Shown here in pieces: positions 34,643-42,476 of a DNA stretch of 64,000 bases (the first letter of the stretch is position 1; the number at the start of each line of letters is the position of its first letter). A program made the translations under genes and the position numbers. The DNA lies in assembly GCF_963677945.1 (NCBI RefSeq), contig NZ_OY782578.1:2695258-2759257 (forward strand), in the 5' to 3' direction. This stretch comes from an uncultured Bacteroides sp. GTDB lineage: Bacteria > Bacteroidota > Bacteroidia > Bacteroidales > Bacteroidaceae. The notes beneath the pieces were generated by a model that was not told the origin of the DNA, searched no databases, and saw nothing but the letters and a program-made list of their open reading frames with translations.

Positions 34643-35050
34643 TTATTTCATATCTTTCTTCATGTCTTTTTTCATTTCTTTTTTAGCATCCATAGCTTCT
34701 TTCTTTCCTTCTTTTGCTTTAGTCTTTACACCTTCTTTAGTGCATTTATAATCATTTTTGCATTTTGCAACAGCTTCCTGATATTGAGCTTTAGTAATCT
34801 TTCCCTCTTTCAAATCTTTATCATATTTGGCAAGAGCAGCTTTATACTTAGCTTCAGTATCAATTTTCTCAAATTTAGTAGTCGTTTTTGACTTCATGTC
34901 CTTAACAGTAGCTTGTGCTTTTGTTGCTTTTTCTTTCTGAACAGAAGCAGCTTTCTCTGTTTTCTCAACTTTTTTATTTACTGTTTGAGCGTTTGCTGCG
35001 CTAAAACTTGCTGCAAAGATAAATGCAGCCAGTAGAACTAATTTTTTCAT
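34643..35050 (-). CDS. Small secreted Lys-rich helical protein
   Basis: A 135-residue protein with signal peptide (about 1-21, ending ANAQ). The N-terminus TVNKKVEKTEKAASVQKEKATKAQ parallels that of the Cys-rich protein encoded downstream at 33946. The tail differs: it has only two Cys (NDYKCTKEG and AKCKND) and ends in a strongly basic repeat (KKEMKKDMKKDMK). The middle (AKYKAALAKYDKDLKEGKITKAQYQEAVAKCKND) looks like a SHOCT-type short helical hairpin. It is probably periplasmic. The function is unknown. Confidence 0.72.
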   Translation of the reverse strand: MKKLVLLAAFIFAASFSAANAQTVNKKVEKTEKAASVQKEKATKAQATVKDMKSKTTTKFEKIDTEAKYKAALAKYDKDLKEGKITKAQYQEAVAKCKNDYKCTKEGVKTKAKEGKKEAMDAKKEMKKDMKKDMK

Positions 35051-35123
35051 ATAATACTCCTTTAATAGTTAATCCTATTAAGAACATATTAAGGAGCAAA
35101 AATGTTCAATTGTTTAGCAAAAA

Positions 35124-35516
35124 TTATTCTGCGCTGTACTTATCTTTTTCAAATCGCACAAACTGAAGGTTTTTCTTTAGCTTGTTATCAGCCCTGAAAC
35201 AAATTTTCTGTGCCCTGACCTTTGATGGAGTACATTCTTCGGGAGTATCATAACCATCACTGGTAGCAGAAAGGGTGAAGATGCCCAGATTGTCGAGATA
35301 AACACTGTCGCCATTGTGTAGATGCTCTTCCATTAAATCAACTAATCCCGACAAGGTTGACAGGATATCTCCTTTTGAAAGGGAGCAACGATGTGATAGT
35401 TCATCGGCCAGATTGGCTATATGTACCTTTTCATTGCGGATGGGAACTGCGTAGTATTTTGTTGTTTTATCTTTCAGTGCGGAACGTTTTGTTTTTACTC
35501 TATATCTGAATGCCAT
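35124..35516 (-). CDS. HU-like DNA-binding protein of the Bacteroidetes type
   Basis: A 130-residue protein of the HU/IHF superfamily variant found in Bacteroidetes. HU elements in order are a variable N-terminal strand (residues 1-30), the helical dimer region VHIANLADELSHRCSLSKGDILSTLSGLVDLMEEHLHNGDSVYLDNLGIF (split over about 31-80), and a beta arm/tail (about 81-125). The helical block with GD-x-V-x-L-x-x-LG-x-F is diagnostic. Such proteins bend or coat DNA. The gene start lies 44 bp from a phased array of FNR-box-like palindromes (35560-35644), which is notable for an otherwise ordinary gene. No strong ribosome-binding site precedes the ATG. Confidence 0.82.
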   Translation of the reverse strand: MAFRYRVKTKRSALKDKTTKYYAVPIRNEKVHIANLADELSHRCSLSKGDILSTLSGLVDLMEEHLHNGDSVYLDNLGIFTLSATSDGYDTPEECTPSKVRAQKICFRADNKLKKNLQFVRFEKDKYSAE

Positions 35517-35559
35517 TATTATTTAGTGAGTTTTAAATTTATACTAGGAATGTTTTTCG

Positions 35560-35644
35560 TTTGATGTATATCAAACACTATCTTTGATGTATATCAAACG
35601 TATGCTTAGATGTATATCATAATACTGCTTTGATGTATATCATA
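35560..35644. repeat. Four palindromic FNR-box-like repeats at exact 23-bp period
   Basis: 16-bp units begin at 35560, 35583, 35606 and 35629. Units 1 and 2 are TTTGATGTATATCAAA, matching the FNR-family consensus TTGAT-N4-ATCAA perfectly; unit 3 is TTAGATGTATATCATA and unit 4 is TTTGATGTATATCATA. The central GTAT is invariant. Unit 1 extends to 7-bp arms (GTTTGAT/ATCAAAC). The array lies between the HU-like gene (-) and the AraC/GyrI gene (+). A minus-strand -7 box (TACGTTTG, 35595-35602) falls inside it. Confidence 0.85.
35595..35602 (-). promoter_or_regulatory. Candidate -7 box (TACGTTTG) for the HU-like gene
   Basis: Fits TAnnTTTG on the minus strand and overlaps unit 2 of the palindrome array, so a factor bound there would compete with polymerase, while units 3 and 4 would lie upstream of the start site. 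Confidence 0.35.
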
Positions 35645-35738
35645 CTAAATACAATATTACGGTTATTTAATGAAATCCGCAAATATATTTGATAAAATAT
35701 TTAGCAATATTGGACAAGTATAATCAGTGAACTCGCTT

Positions 35739-35746
35739 TATCTTTG
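35739..35746 (+). promoter_or_regulatory. -7 box (TATCTTTG) of the AraC/GyrI gene
   Basis: Fits TAnnTTTG; predicted start near 35753, leader about 18 nt with an AAAGAAG ribosome site before ATG 35771. Confidence 0.5.
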
Positions 35747-35770
35747 CACTATCAATTAAAACAAAGAAGT

Positions 35771-36631
35771 ATGGAAATAAAATCGTCAACACGGGAAGAA
35801 TATTTGAAAAGAGTGAATGTTGTAGTAGATTATATTAATAACCACCTCGATGAGGAACTCGATTTGCAAAAACTGGCTGAGATGTCCAACCTGTCAACTT
35901 ATCATTTTCATCGCATCATGAAAGCTTTTCTGGGCGAAACACTCGGAGCATATATAATAAGAGTTAGGTTGGAAACCGCCGTCCGTCTGCTTCGGTATAC
36001 AGATCTTCCTGTGGAACAAATAGCCTATAGCGTGGGTTATGAGATGCCTTCTTCTTTATCGAAATCGTTCAAACAATTTTATGATATAACTCCATTAGAA
36101 TACCGTAACAATAAAAACTTTGTAATTATGAAACCTGTACAATTAAATCCGGATTTGAATTTGAAATCGCCTAAGGTGATAGATATTGAAACAAAGAAAG
36201 CAATTTATATCCGTTTAACCGGAGCATATTCCGAACTCGACTTTTGTGGAGCATGGGGTAAACTTTGGGCGTATGTGAAAGAGAATAAACTTTTCTCGGC
36301 AGGCATTGAGCACATCAGCATTTATCATGATGATCCTAAGGTCACCACATCTGAGAAACTTCGCACAGACGTGTGTCTTGTACTTCCAAAACCGGCAGAA
36401 CCAAAAGGTGAAATCGGAGTGAAAGAGATTGCCGGAGGTAAGTATGCTGTTTTCTCGTATCAAGGTCCTTATACAAACCTCGGGATTGTGTATGATACAA
36501 TCTTTGCAAAATGGCTTCCCGATAGTGGATACGAACTTCGTAACGCTCCGTTGTATGAGAAATATATCAATGATCCTTCACGCACGGAAGAAGCCAAACT
36601 GAAGACGGAGATTTATATTCCGTTGCAGTAA
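35771..36631 (+). CDS. AraC-family regulator with GyrI-like effector domain
   Basis: A 286-residue protein from ATG 35771, favoured because the -7 box leaves no room for an earlier start. The N-terminal AraC double helix-turn-helix (about 8-108) has LQKLAEMSNLSTYHFHRIMKAF and VEQIAYSVGYEMPSSLSKSFKQFYDITPLEYR. The C-terminal half (about 125-285) is a GyrI/SbmC-like ligand domain (KAIYIRLTGAYSELDFCGAW and GGKYAVFSYQGPYTNLG). Proteins with this order (HTH first) respond to small hydrophobic or cationic molecules and often control drug tolerance genes. The target is unknown. A strong terminator follows. Confidence 0.88.
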   Translation: MEIKSSTREEYLKRVNVVVDYINNHLDEELDLQKLAEMSNLSTYHFHRIMKAFLGETLGAYIIRVRLETAVRLLRYTDLPVEQIAYSVGYEMPSSLSKSFKQFYDITPLEYRNNKNFVIMKPVQLNPDLNLKSPKVIDIETKKAIYIRLTGAYSELDFCGAWGKLWAYVKENKLFSAGIEHISIYHDDPKVTTSEKLRTDVCLVLPKPAEPKGEIGVKEIAGGKYAVFSYQGPYTNLGIVYDTIFAKWLPDSGYELRNAPLYEKYINDPSRTEEAKLKTEIYIPLQ

Positions 36632-36657
36632 AGGTTTGCAATCGAAATAAACCGAAT

Positions 36658-36700
36658 AACCCGGACAAAACAGTTTTATATTGTTTTGTTCGGGTTTTTA
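36658..36700 (+). terminator. Rho-independent terminator
   Basis: AACCCGGACAAAACA (36658-36672) pairs with TGTTTTGTTCGGGTT (36682-36696), then T residues. Confidence 0.85.
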
Positions 36701-36745
36701 ATTTTCGATAATAGCCATTGATTTTTGTATTTTTTTCATTGAAAT

Positions 36746-36873
36746 GGTGAGGGATGACTGTATTTGGTGATGGATAATCAGCGTTTAGTGAGGGTTGATA
36801 TTGCATCCCTCACCTCTGAAAAGGCTTATCTATAAATGGTTTTAGTGAAAATGGTGATGGTAGTGAGGGATGA
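36746..36873. repeat. Scattered GTGAGGGATGA words, direct and inverted
   Basis: GGTGAGGGATGA at 36746-36757, a variant AGTGAGGGTTGA at 36787-36798, the inverted copy CATCCCTCACCT at 36804-36815, and AGTGAGGGATGA at 36862-36873. Further TGGTGATGG words lie between. There is no gene in this 335-bp gap (36632-36966) apart from the terminator. The role is unknown; a transcription-factor site cluster or a decayed repeat are both possible. Confidence 0.6.
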
Positions 36874-36966
36874 TTTTGATTTATTATTAGATAAAGACTA
36901 AAATAGCTAGTATAGCTATCTGATATTTTATTACATTTGTCATACTGATTTTAAAATAATATTGTC

Positions 36967-37611
36967 ATGAATAGCGTAGAAGAATTAAAAGAAATGCTTA
37001 TTATTAAAAATGATGAAGATGTAGAAGCTAAGTTCAAACAGATTGCTGAAGCTTTATTTCAGAACTATCATATTGAAAAAGAAACGGAAATATATGATTT
37101 TTTAGAAATAGAGTTTTATTATTTTAATGAACAGCATCCTGATATTATTACTTATCCTCGCACTATCGACGGTGGCAAGTGGTTCTTGCATGCTAGCGGC
37201 ATTGATATTTCATTTCAAAGTAAAGTAGAAACAGATGAAAAAGGGAAAATAGACTATACTAATAGCTTTTTTGGAGGAATTCTTATTCGTAGTTTATCTA
37301 AGAGAACAGCAAATGATTCATCACGTGTAATAGGCGGCCCTCGTCGGTGTCTCTATGAATTATTCAATGGTATTGATGTTTTCAATCCACGAACAGAATC
37401 TTTTCCTAAGCTAGTGTATAATCAAAAAGCTTATATAAGTCTTGAATTACCAGTTCAAAGGAAAATCCCCAAAATGGGTAATAAAGGTAAATGTGTTGCA
37501 AAAAATTATTGTTATTTTGTTAGAAGGAATGATTGTAATTCAAATTGGTATGATGAGCTAGAAAAGAAATATTATTCAGGTGCCTTACCTTGGAATAGAA
37601 AGAGAATCTAG
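36967..37611 (+). CDS. Conserved-looking hypothetical protein
   Basis: A 214-residue cytoplasmic protein with no signal peptide. Residues suggest a folded alpha/beta protein: YDFLEIEFYYFNEQHPD, then TYPRTIDGGKWFLHASGIDISFQ, then FFGGILIRSLSK, then GPRRCLYELFNGIDVF, and a tail KNYCYFVRRND. The order reminds me of uncharacterised Bacteroidales proteins in which a GIDI strand precedes GGILIRS; I cannot assign a family or reaction. The ATG follows an AT-rich leader without an obvious ribosome site. It stands alone between two repeat patches, which may indicate an insertion-prone site. Confidence 0.65.
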   Translation: MNSVEELKEMLIIKNDEDVEAKFKQIAEALFQNYHIEKETEIYDFLEIEFYYFNEQHPDIITYPRTIDGGKWFLHASGIDISFQSKVETDEKGKIDYTNSFFGGILIRSLSKRTANDSSRVIGGPRRCLYELFNGIDVFNPRTESFPKLVYNQKAYISLELPVQRKIPKMGNKGKCVAKNYCYFVRRNDCNSNWYDELEKKYYSGALPWNRKRI

Positions 37612-37645
37612 CCTAAGTGAAATATGAATAATAGCTCATTTTAAT

Positions 37646-37738
37646 AAACTCCTTCGAAAAAGTGTGCTAAACATGCAAAAACTCCTTCGAAAAAATGTAT
37701 TCTCTAACAGAAACTCCTTCGACTTTTTGTAGAAGGAG
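37646..37738. repeat. Three CTCCTTCGA repeats at about 33-bp period plus inverted copy
   Basis: AAACTCCTTCGA units start at 37646, 37679 and 37711 (spacings 33 and 32). The third CTCCTTC (37714-37720) pairs with GAAGGAG (37732-37738) across an 11-bp T-rich loop. The inverted arm doubles as a strong purine-rich ribosome-binding-like sequence. No cas gene is near, so it is not a CRISPR array. Confidence 0.6.
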
Positions 37739-37772
37739 GGGATAATTATGAAAAAAAGTTGCTCGTACTTCC

Positions 37773-37865
37773 ATGTCTGATTTCCGTGAAGAAGAATGGC
37801 TGACTAATTTTCCTCTGTATTCTATATGCGAGCTGACTAATTATATTGAAGACAAACAGGTATAA
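37773..37865 (+). pseudogene. Short open frame, possible gene remnant
   Basis: A 30-codon frame from ATG 37773, beginning MSDFREEEWLTNFPLYSICE and running open upstream to about 37751. The composition looks protein-like rather than random, but there is no good start or length, and the purine-rich sequence at 37732-37741 serves a different frame. It may be the leftover N-terminus of a lost gene. Confidence is low. Confidence 0.25.
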
Positions 37866-37944
37866 ACAAAGACCTTTATTTCAAAAATAACATTTCATTT
37901 TGTTACATATTCCAAAAAAGCACTAACTTTGTGCCATATTCTCA

Positions 37945-38020
37945 TATAAGGGGTGCCTCAATATAACGGGCTGAGATTATACCCATAACCTGATCCGGGT
38001 AATGCCGGCGGAGGGAACGA
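37945..38020 (+). ncRNA. TPP riboswitch (THI element)
   Basis: The conserved TPP aptamer words are present in order: GGGGTGCC (37950-37957), GGCTGAGA (37969-37976), ACCC, then the ACCTGATCCGGGTAATGCC block (37988-38006) and GGCGGAGGGA. An ACCCCTT at 38033-38039 can pair with AAGGGGT (37948-37954), giving a possible switching partner before the ATG at 38067. It controls the thiamine receptor/transporter/kinase operon, lowering expression when TPP is abundant. Confidence 0.95.
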
Positions 38021-38066
38021 AAGATAGAAAAGACCCCTTTTCTGTTTTATTTAACTAAAAATAGGT

Positions 38067-40334
38067 ATGAAAAAGAAAGTACAGATGCTTGTCGGCTTAA
38101 CACTGATTGGCTCATCGTCTTTTGCGCAGGTAAAGGATAGCCTGCGTTTGGTAAGACTGCAGGAAGTGCAGGTAGTAGGAACACGCGCAACGGCTAAGAC
38201 TCCGGTTGCATTCTCAAATGTTAGTAAGGATCAAATTAAAAAGCAGAACTTCGGGCAGGATATTCCGTTCTTGCTTACTATGACTCCTTCGGTGGTAGCA
38301 ACATCCGATGCCGGAGCTGGAGTGGGGTATACAGGTATACGAGTTCGTGGAACGGATGCTTCACGTATCAATGTTACTGCCAATGGCGTGCCTTTGAATG
38401 ATGCCGAGTCTCACACGCTTTATTGGGTAGACATGCCCGACTTTGCTTCGTCTATTGAAGATCTTCAGATTCAGCGCGGAGCCGGAACTTCGACTAATGG
38501 TGCAGGTGCTTTTGGTGCAAGTATTAATATGAAGACTGAATCTATTTCAGCACTTCCTTATGCTGAAATTAATGGTTCGTATGGATCATTTAATACGCAC
38601 AAGGAAACATTTAAAGTAGGAACCGGATTGCTAAAGAGTCGCTGGGCTTTTGATGCCAGATTATCTAATCTTGCATCTGATGGATATATCGACCGGGCTT
38701 CTACAGATTTGAAATCGTTCTTTGCTCAGGCAGGTTATTATGGTGATAACGATATCTTTAAATTTATAGTTTTCGGTGGAAAAGAGAAAACTTATCATGC
38801 TTGGAATGGCAATGAAGACCTCGCAGGAAAAGGTCGCCGATATAATCCTTGCGGTGAGATTGAGGAAGAATATCTAGGAGAGGATGGTAAAACACACACT
38901 AAGATAATTGGTTTTTATAAAGACCAGACTGATAACTATATTCAGACTAATTATCAGATGCTTTACACTCATATTTTCTCTCCAAAGTGGAATATGAACC
39001 TGACATTGCATTATACTGATGGGGAAGGTTATTATCAGGAATACAAGAACGGATGCACGTTGAAGAAGTATGGTCTTGTGCCTTTTACATTGGATGGAAC
39101 TCTGATAGAAAAAAGTAATTTGGTTCGTCAGAAAAGAATGGATAATGGTTTTGGCGGAGGAGTGTTCTCCTTTAATTATTCTTCCGGCCGTTTACAAGCT
39201 TCTTTAGGTGGAGCAGCTAACGAATATAAGGGTAATAATTACGGTAGAGTAATCTGGGTGAAGAACTATTTTAATACTGTGCTTGATCCCGATCACGAAT
39301 ATTATCGTAACAACTCTGATAAAACAGATGCTAATATTTATTTGAAAGCAAGCTATGAATTGCTTAAAGGATTGAGTGCTTATGGTGATTTGCAGTATCG
39401 ATATATTCATTACACTATTGATGGTTTGAATGATAAGTGGGACTGGACTAAGACTCTGGGCGGAATGCAGACTTTGGCAGTAGATAACAACTATAACTTC
39501 TTTAATCCGAAGGCTGGTTTGTTTTGGCAGATGAATAAAAACAGTTCTGCTTATGCTTCATTCTCAGTGGCTCATAAAGAACCTACCCGTAATAACTTTA
39601 CGGATGCTAAGTTTGGCAAAACTCCTTCTTCAGAAAGATTGTTCGATTATGAGGCCGGATATACATATAATGATTCTCGCTTCCTTGTAGGTGTGAACTT
39701 CTACTACATGAAGTATAAAGATCAGCTTATTCTTACCGGTCAGACAAATGATATTGGTGAACCATTGGCTGATAATGTTCCTGATAGTTACCGTGTAGGT
39801 ATGGAATATATGCTAGGAGCAAAGATAACTTCCTGGTTGAGATGGGATGGAAACGCAACTTTAAGTCAGAATAAGATTAATGACTATACTGAATATCTTG
39901 ATAATTATGATGCAAACTGGAAACCATTGTATACTCAAACATCTAACTACGTAGGAAAAACAACAATTGCTTATTCTCCAAGTGTAATAGCAAATAGTAT
40001 GTTTACATTTACTTATAAAAATTGGGATGCAGCACTTCAATCAAGTTATGTAGGTAAACAATACCTATCTAACTCGAAGCAAGAAGATTGTGTTCTCGAT
40101 GCTTATTTTGTAAATAATCTCCGTTTAGGGTATACGTTCAGTTTACCAGCATTTAAATCAATACATTTAGGTCTTTCAATCAATAATCTGTTTAATGAGA
40201 AATATGAAAGCAATGGATATGGATATAGCTCTTATGTAATTGATGCAAACGGAAGTAAAACACGTTATAACGGTGCCGGTTATTTTGCTCAGGCTGGAAC
40301 AAACATTTTGGCCGGAATTACGTTGAAATTCTGA
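38067..40334 (+). CDS. TonB-dependent outer-membrane receptor for thiamine
   Basis: A 755-residue TonB-dependent receptor with signal peptide (about 1-20, ending SFAQ). The plug (about 25-145) has VKDSLRLVRLQEVQVVGTRATAKTP at the start, with a likely TonB-box region, then the VRGTDASRINVTANGVPLNDAE and QRGAGTSTNGAGAFGASINM blocks. The barrel ends in an aromatic C-terminal residue (GITLKF). The upstream TPP riboswitch and the downstream PnuT and thiamine pyrophosphokinase genes assign it to thiamine or TPP uptake. The same three-gene arrangement has been characterised in Bacteroides thetaiotaomicron as OMthi-pnuT-tnr3. The receptor crosses the outer membrane using proton-motive force from TonB. 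Confidence 0.9.
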   Translation: MKKKVQMLVGLTLIGSSSFAQVKDSLRLVRLQEVQVVGTRATAKTPVAFSNVSKDQIKKQNFGQDIPFLLTMTPSVVATSDAGAGVGYTGIRVRGTDASRINVTANGVPLNDAESHTLYWVDMPDFASSIEDLQIQRGAGTSTNGAGAFGASINMKTESISALPYAEINGSYGSFNTHKETFKVGTGLLKSRWAFDARLSNLASDGYIDRASTDLKSFFAQAGYYGDNDIFKFIVFGGKEKTYHAWNGNEDLAGKGRRYNPCGEIEEEYLGEDGKTHTKIIGFYKDQTDNYIQTNYQMLYTHIFSPKWNMNLTLHYTDGEGYYQEYKNGCTLKKYGLVPFTLDGTLIEKSNLVRQKRMDNGFGGGVFSFNYSSGRLQASLGGAANEYKGNNYGRVIWVKNYFNTVLDPDHEYYRNNSDKTDANIYLKASYELLKGLSAYGDLQYRYIHYTIDGLNDKWDWTKTLGGMQTLAVDNNYNFFNPKAGLFWQMNKNSSAYASFSVAHKEPTRNNFTDAKFGKTPSSERLFDYEAGYTYNDSRFLVGVNFYYMKYKDQLILTGQTNDIGEPLADNVPDSYRVGMEYMLGAKITSWLRWDGNATLSQNKINDYTEYLDNYDANWKPLYTQTSNYVGKTTIAYSPSVIANSMFTFTYKNWDAALQSSYVGKQYLSNSKQEDCVLDAYFVNNLRLGYTFSLPAFKSIHLGLSINNLFNEKYESNGYGYSSYVIDANGSKTRYNGAGYFAQAGTNILAGITLKF

Positions 40335-40353
40335 TAAAAGAAAATATACTATA

Positions 40354-40959
40354 ATGGATTATCTTGAAATTATAGGCACACTGATAGGCTTGCTTTATCT
40401 CTATTTAGAGTATAAAGCAAGTATCTATTTGTGGTTTGCCGGAGTTGTTATGCCGCTTGTATACATATATGTGTTTTATGCTGCGGGACTTTATGCAGAT
40501 ATGGGTATTAATATCTATTATTTACTGGCTGGTTTGTACGGGCTAGTGATGTGGATGAAAAAGTCCGACCAAAAAGAAGGAGAGGAGCGACCTATTTCTT
40601 ATACTCCGGTTAAATACTTCTTGCCGATAATTATTATCTTTGCCATACTTTTTGTTGGAATAGCTTTTATCCTGATTCGTTATACCGATAGTACAGTTCC
40701 TTATGCAGACTCTTTTGTTACTGCTTTAAGTATTATTGGAATGTGGTTGCTGGCATATAAGTATATTGAGCAATGGCTGGTTTGGATTGTTGTGGATGTT
40801 GCTTGTTGTGCTTTGTATCTTTACAAAGGTCTGTATCCTACAACTATTCTCTACGGTTTGTATTCCGTGATAGCTGTATTTGGCTATTTCAAATGGAAAA
40901 AGATGATGTTATATAATGCTTTGAATGATGAAAAAATACCCGTTACTGACAATCGCTAA
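40354..40959 (+). CDS. pnuT: PnuT, PnuC-family inner-membrane thiamine transporter
   Basis: A 201-residue integral membrane protein with about seven hydrophobic helices, as in the PnuC vitamin-transporter family. Family features are an N-terminal EIIGTLIGLLYLYLEYKASIYLW (helix 1 with the N/E/W pattern), GLYADMGINIYYLLAGLYGLVMW and the C-terminal YKYIEQWLVWIVVDVACCALYLYKGLYPT. Members move nicotinamide riboside, riboflavin or thiamine by facilitated diffusion with metabolic trapping. The riboswitch and kinase partner indicate thiamine. It starts 19 bp after the receptor stop, and its end overlaps the kinase gene start. Confidence 0.9.
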   Translation: MDYLEIIGTLIGLLYLYLEYKASIYLWFAGVVMPLVYIYVFYAAGLYADMGINIYYLLAGLYGLVMWMKKSDQKEGEERPISYTPVKYFLPIIIIFAILFVGIAFILIRYTDSTVPYADSFVTALSIIGMWLLAYKYIEQWLVWIVVDVACCALYLYKGLYPTTILYGLYSVIAVFGYFKWKKMMLYNALNDEKIPVTDNR

Positions 40960-41563
40960 GAATCCCTCTGCCATTATTCTGGCTAATGGAGATTTTCCCG
41001 TTCATCCACTACCTTTAGCTCTTTTGACTAAAACAGAATATGTGGTTTGCTGTGATGGAGCTACCGATGAGTTTGTCAGTAAAGGAAGAATTCCCGTTGC
41101 TATAGTTGGCGACGGAGATTCTCTTTCAAAATTAAATAAAAAGCAATTTGCACATATTCTTCACTCTATTCCCGATCAGGAAACAAATGATTTGACTAAG
41201 GCCTATAACTACTGCTTGCAACAAAATAAAAAGGATTTGCTTATTCTTGGTGCAACAGGAAAAAGAGAAGACCATACATTAGGAAATATTAGTCTATTGG
41301 CTGATTATATGGATCAGGCAGATGTAGAAATAGTAACCGATTATGGTGTATTTACTCCTATATCAGAAGACTGTGAATTTGAAAGTTATCCGGGTCAGCA
41401 AGTATCCATTTTTAATCTTTCTGATGCCGATATGTATCAGGAAGGACTTCAGTATACTCTCCCTTCTTTAAAACAGTGGTGGCAAGGAACTCTCAATGCT
41501 TCCTTATCCGACCGCTTTATTATTCATACCACAGGTAAGGCTATTATCTTCAGAGCCTACTAA
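40925..41563 (+). CDS. Thiamine pyrophosphokinase
   Basis: A 212-residue enzyme (EC 2.7.6.2) that transfers pyrophosphate from ATP to thiamine, trapping it as TPP. Motifs are VVCCDGATDEF (CDGA), IVGDGDSLS (GDxDS metal site), DQETNDLTKA (the catalytic DxxxTDxxKA-type block) and LGATGKREDHTLGN. The C-terminal strand domain is typical. ATG 40925 or 40928 both lie inside pnuT, giving a 35- or 32-bp overlap and translational coupling. In B. thetaiotaomicron the counterpart is called tnr3. It is the last gene of the riboswitch operon. Confidence 0.92.
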   Translation: MMKKYPLLTIAKNPSAIILANGDFPVHPLPLALLTKTEYVVCCDGATDEFVSKGRIPVAIVGDGDSLSKLNKKQFAHILHSIPDQETNDLTKAYNYCLQQNKKDLLILGATGKREDHTLGNISLLADYMDQADVEIVTDYGVFTPISEDCEFESYPGQQVSIFNLSDADMYQEGLQYTLPSLKQWWQGTLNASLSDRFIIHTTGKAIIFRAY

Positions 41564-41589
41564 TTTTAATATATTCCACTTTTGCTGAT

Positions 41590-41620
41590 AAAAAGCATCT
41601 GTTCGTTGATTGCTTTTTGA
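41590..41620 (+). terminator. Probable terminator of the thiamine operon
   Basis: AAAAAGCA (41590-41597) pairs with TGCTTTTT (41611-41618); the T-rich arm serves as the tail. It is a weak but plausible terminator. Confidence 0.5.
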
Positions 41621-41699
41621 TGGTTTGTCGTATTGTAATACATTCGTAATGAGAAAAGTATTATGAATAGACTAATTCTATCAAAAATCACTTAAATAG

Positions 41700-42476
41700 A
41701 TGCGTTCAGAAATTATACAGTTGTTAAACGAAATGCCTCCCATCTCTCTGGAAGAAATGGATGCTGTTCGATTAATGAATAGGATTGATACTAAGTTTAT
41801 TATTCCTACAGAACGTTTTGAACCTTTTCTTAAAAAGATAAAGGATGAATATTTCGTTCAGGATATTAATGGTAAACGAGTTAATAATTACCACACAACT
41901 TATTTGGATACTCCTGCAGATGATATGTTCATTGCTCATCAAAACGGGAAGACCGACAGAGAAAAAATAAGAATAAGAGAATATGTCGATTCAGATCTGA
42001 CTTTTCTGGAGGTGAAGCATAAAAACAATAAAGGACAGACACGAAAGGTTAGGACCGGCATTAAGAACAAAGACCATTTCAGAGTTGAAAAGAATGCAGA
42101 GTTTCTACATTCTCATTCCAGATATGAATTGGATAACCTGTTTCCTGTACTCGAAAATAATTTCTATCGCATAACATTAGTCAATCGTTGTAAAACAGAA
42201 CGTTTGACGTTAGATTGTGACATCAATTTCCTGAATCTGGAAACAAGAAAAGAAGAGGCAATTTCTGATTTTGTAATTGTTGAAGTTAAGCAAGAAGGAG
42301 AGTCTTATTCTCCTGTAAGAGATATAATGAATAGAGACAGAATCAGGCAGGTTAGTATTAGTAAATATTGCCTTGGAGCAGTTCTTACCAATCCGTCTTT
42401 GAAATATAATCGATTCAAAAGCAAATTAATACAAATAAATAAATTAACTAATAAATCTTATGGATACACTTTCTGA
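41700..42476 (+). CDS. VTC-domain protein (polyphosphate polymerase-like)
   Basis: A 258-residue tunnel-fold protein of the VTC/CYTH superfamily. Seen in order are AVRLMNRIDTKFII (the R-x-x-x-KF start), YHTTYLDTP, the basic triplet region DREKIRIREYVDS, LEVKHKNNKGQTRKVR, RLTLDCDINF and the acidic FVIVEVKQEG. In yeast VTC4 this fold makes polyphosphate from ATP; bacterial members are mostly uncharacterised. The 3' end overlaps the next gene (DUF4956) by 17 bp, indicating coupling, and the VTC-DUF4956 pair recurs in many bacteria. A role in polyphosphate or another phosphorylated polymer is inference. Confidence 0.85.
   Translation: MRSEIIQLLNEMPPISLEEMDAVRLMNRIDTKFIIPTERFEPFLKKIKDEYFVQDINGKRVNNYHTTYLDTPADDMFIAHQNGKTDREKIRIREYVDSDLTFLEVKHKNNKGQTRKVRTGIKNKDHFRVEKNAEFLHSHSRYELDNLFPVLENNFYRITLVNRCKTERLTLDCDINFLNLETRKEEAISDFVIVEVKQEGESYSPVRDIMNRDRIRQVSISKYCLGAVLTNPSLKYNRFKSKLIQINKLTNKSYGYTF

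Noticed and set aside
35560-35644. Possible mini-CRISPR array from four regular repeats
   Set aside because: Repeats are 16 bp with only 7-bp gaps, each unit is palindromic, and no cas genes are present. The FNR-box-like reading fits better.
37646-37722. Possible CRISPR array from three CTCCTTCGA repeats
   Set aside because: Only three short units, unit length about 12 bp, spacers about 20 bp, and no cas genes.
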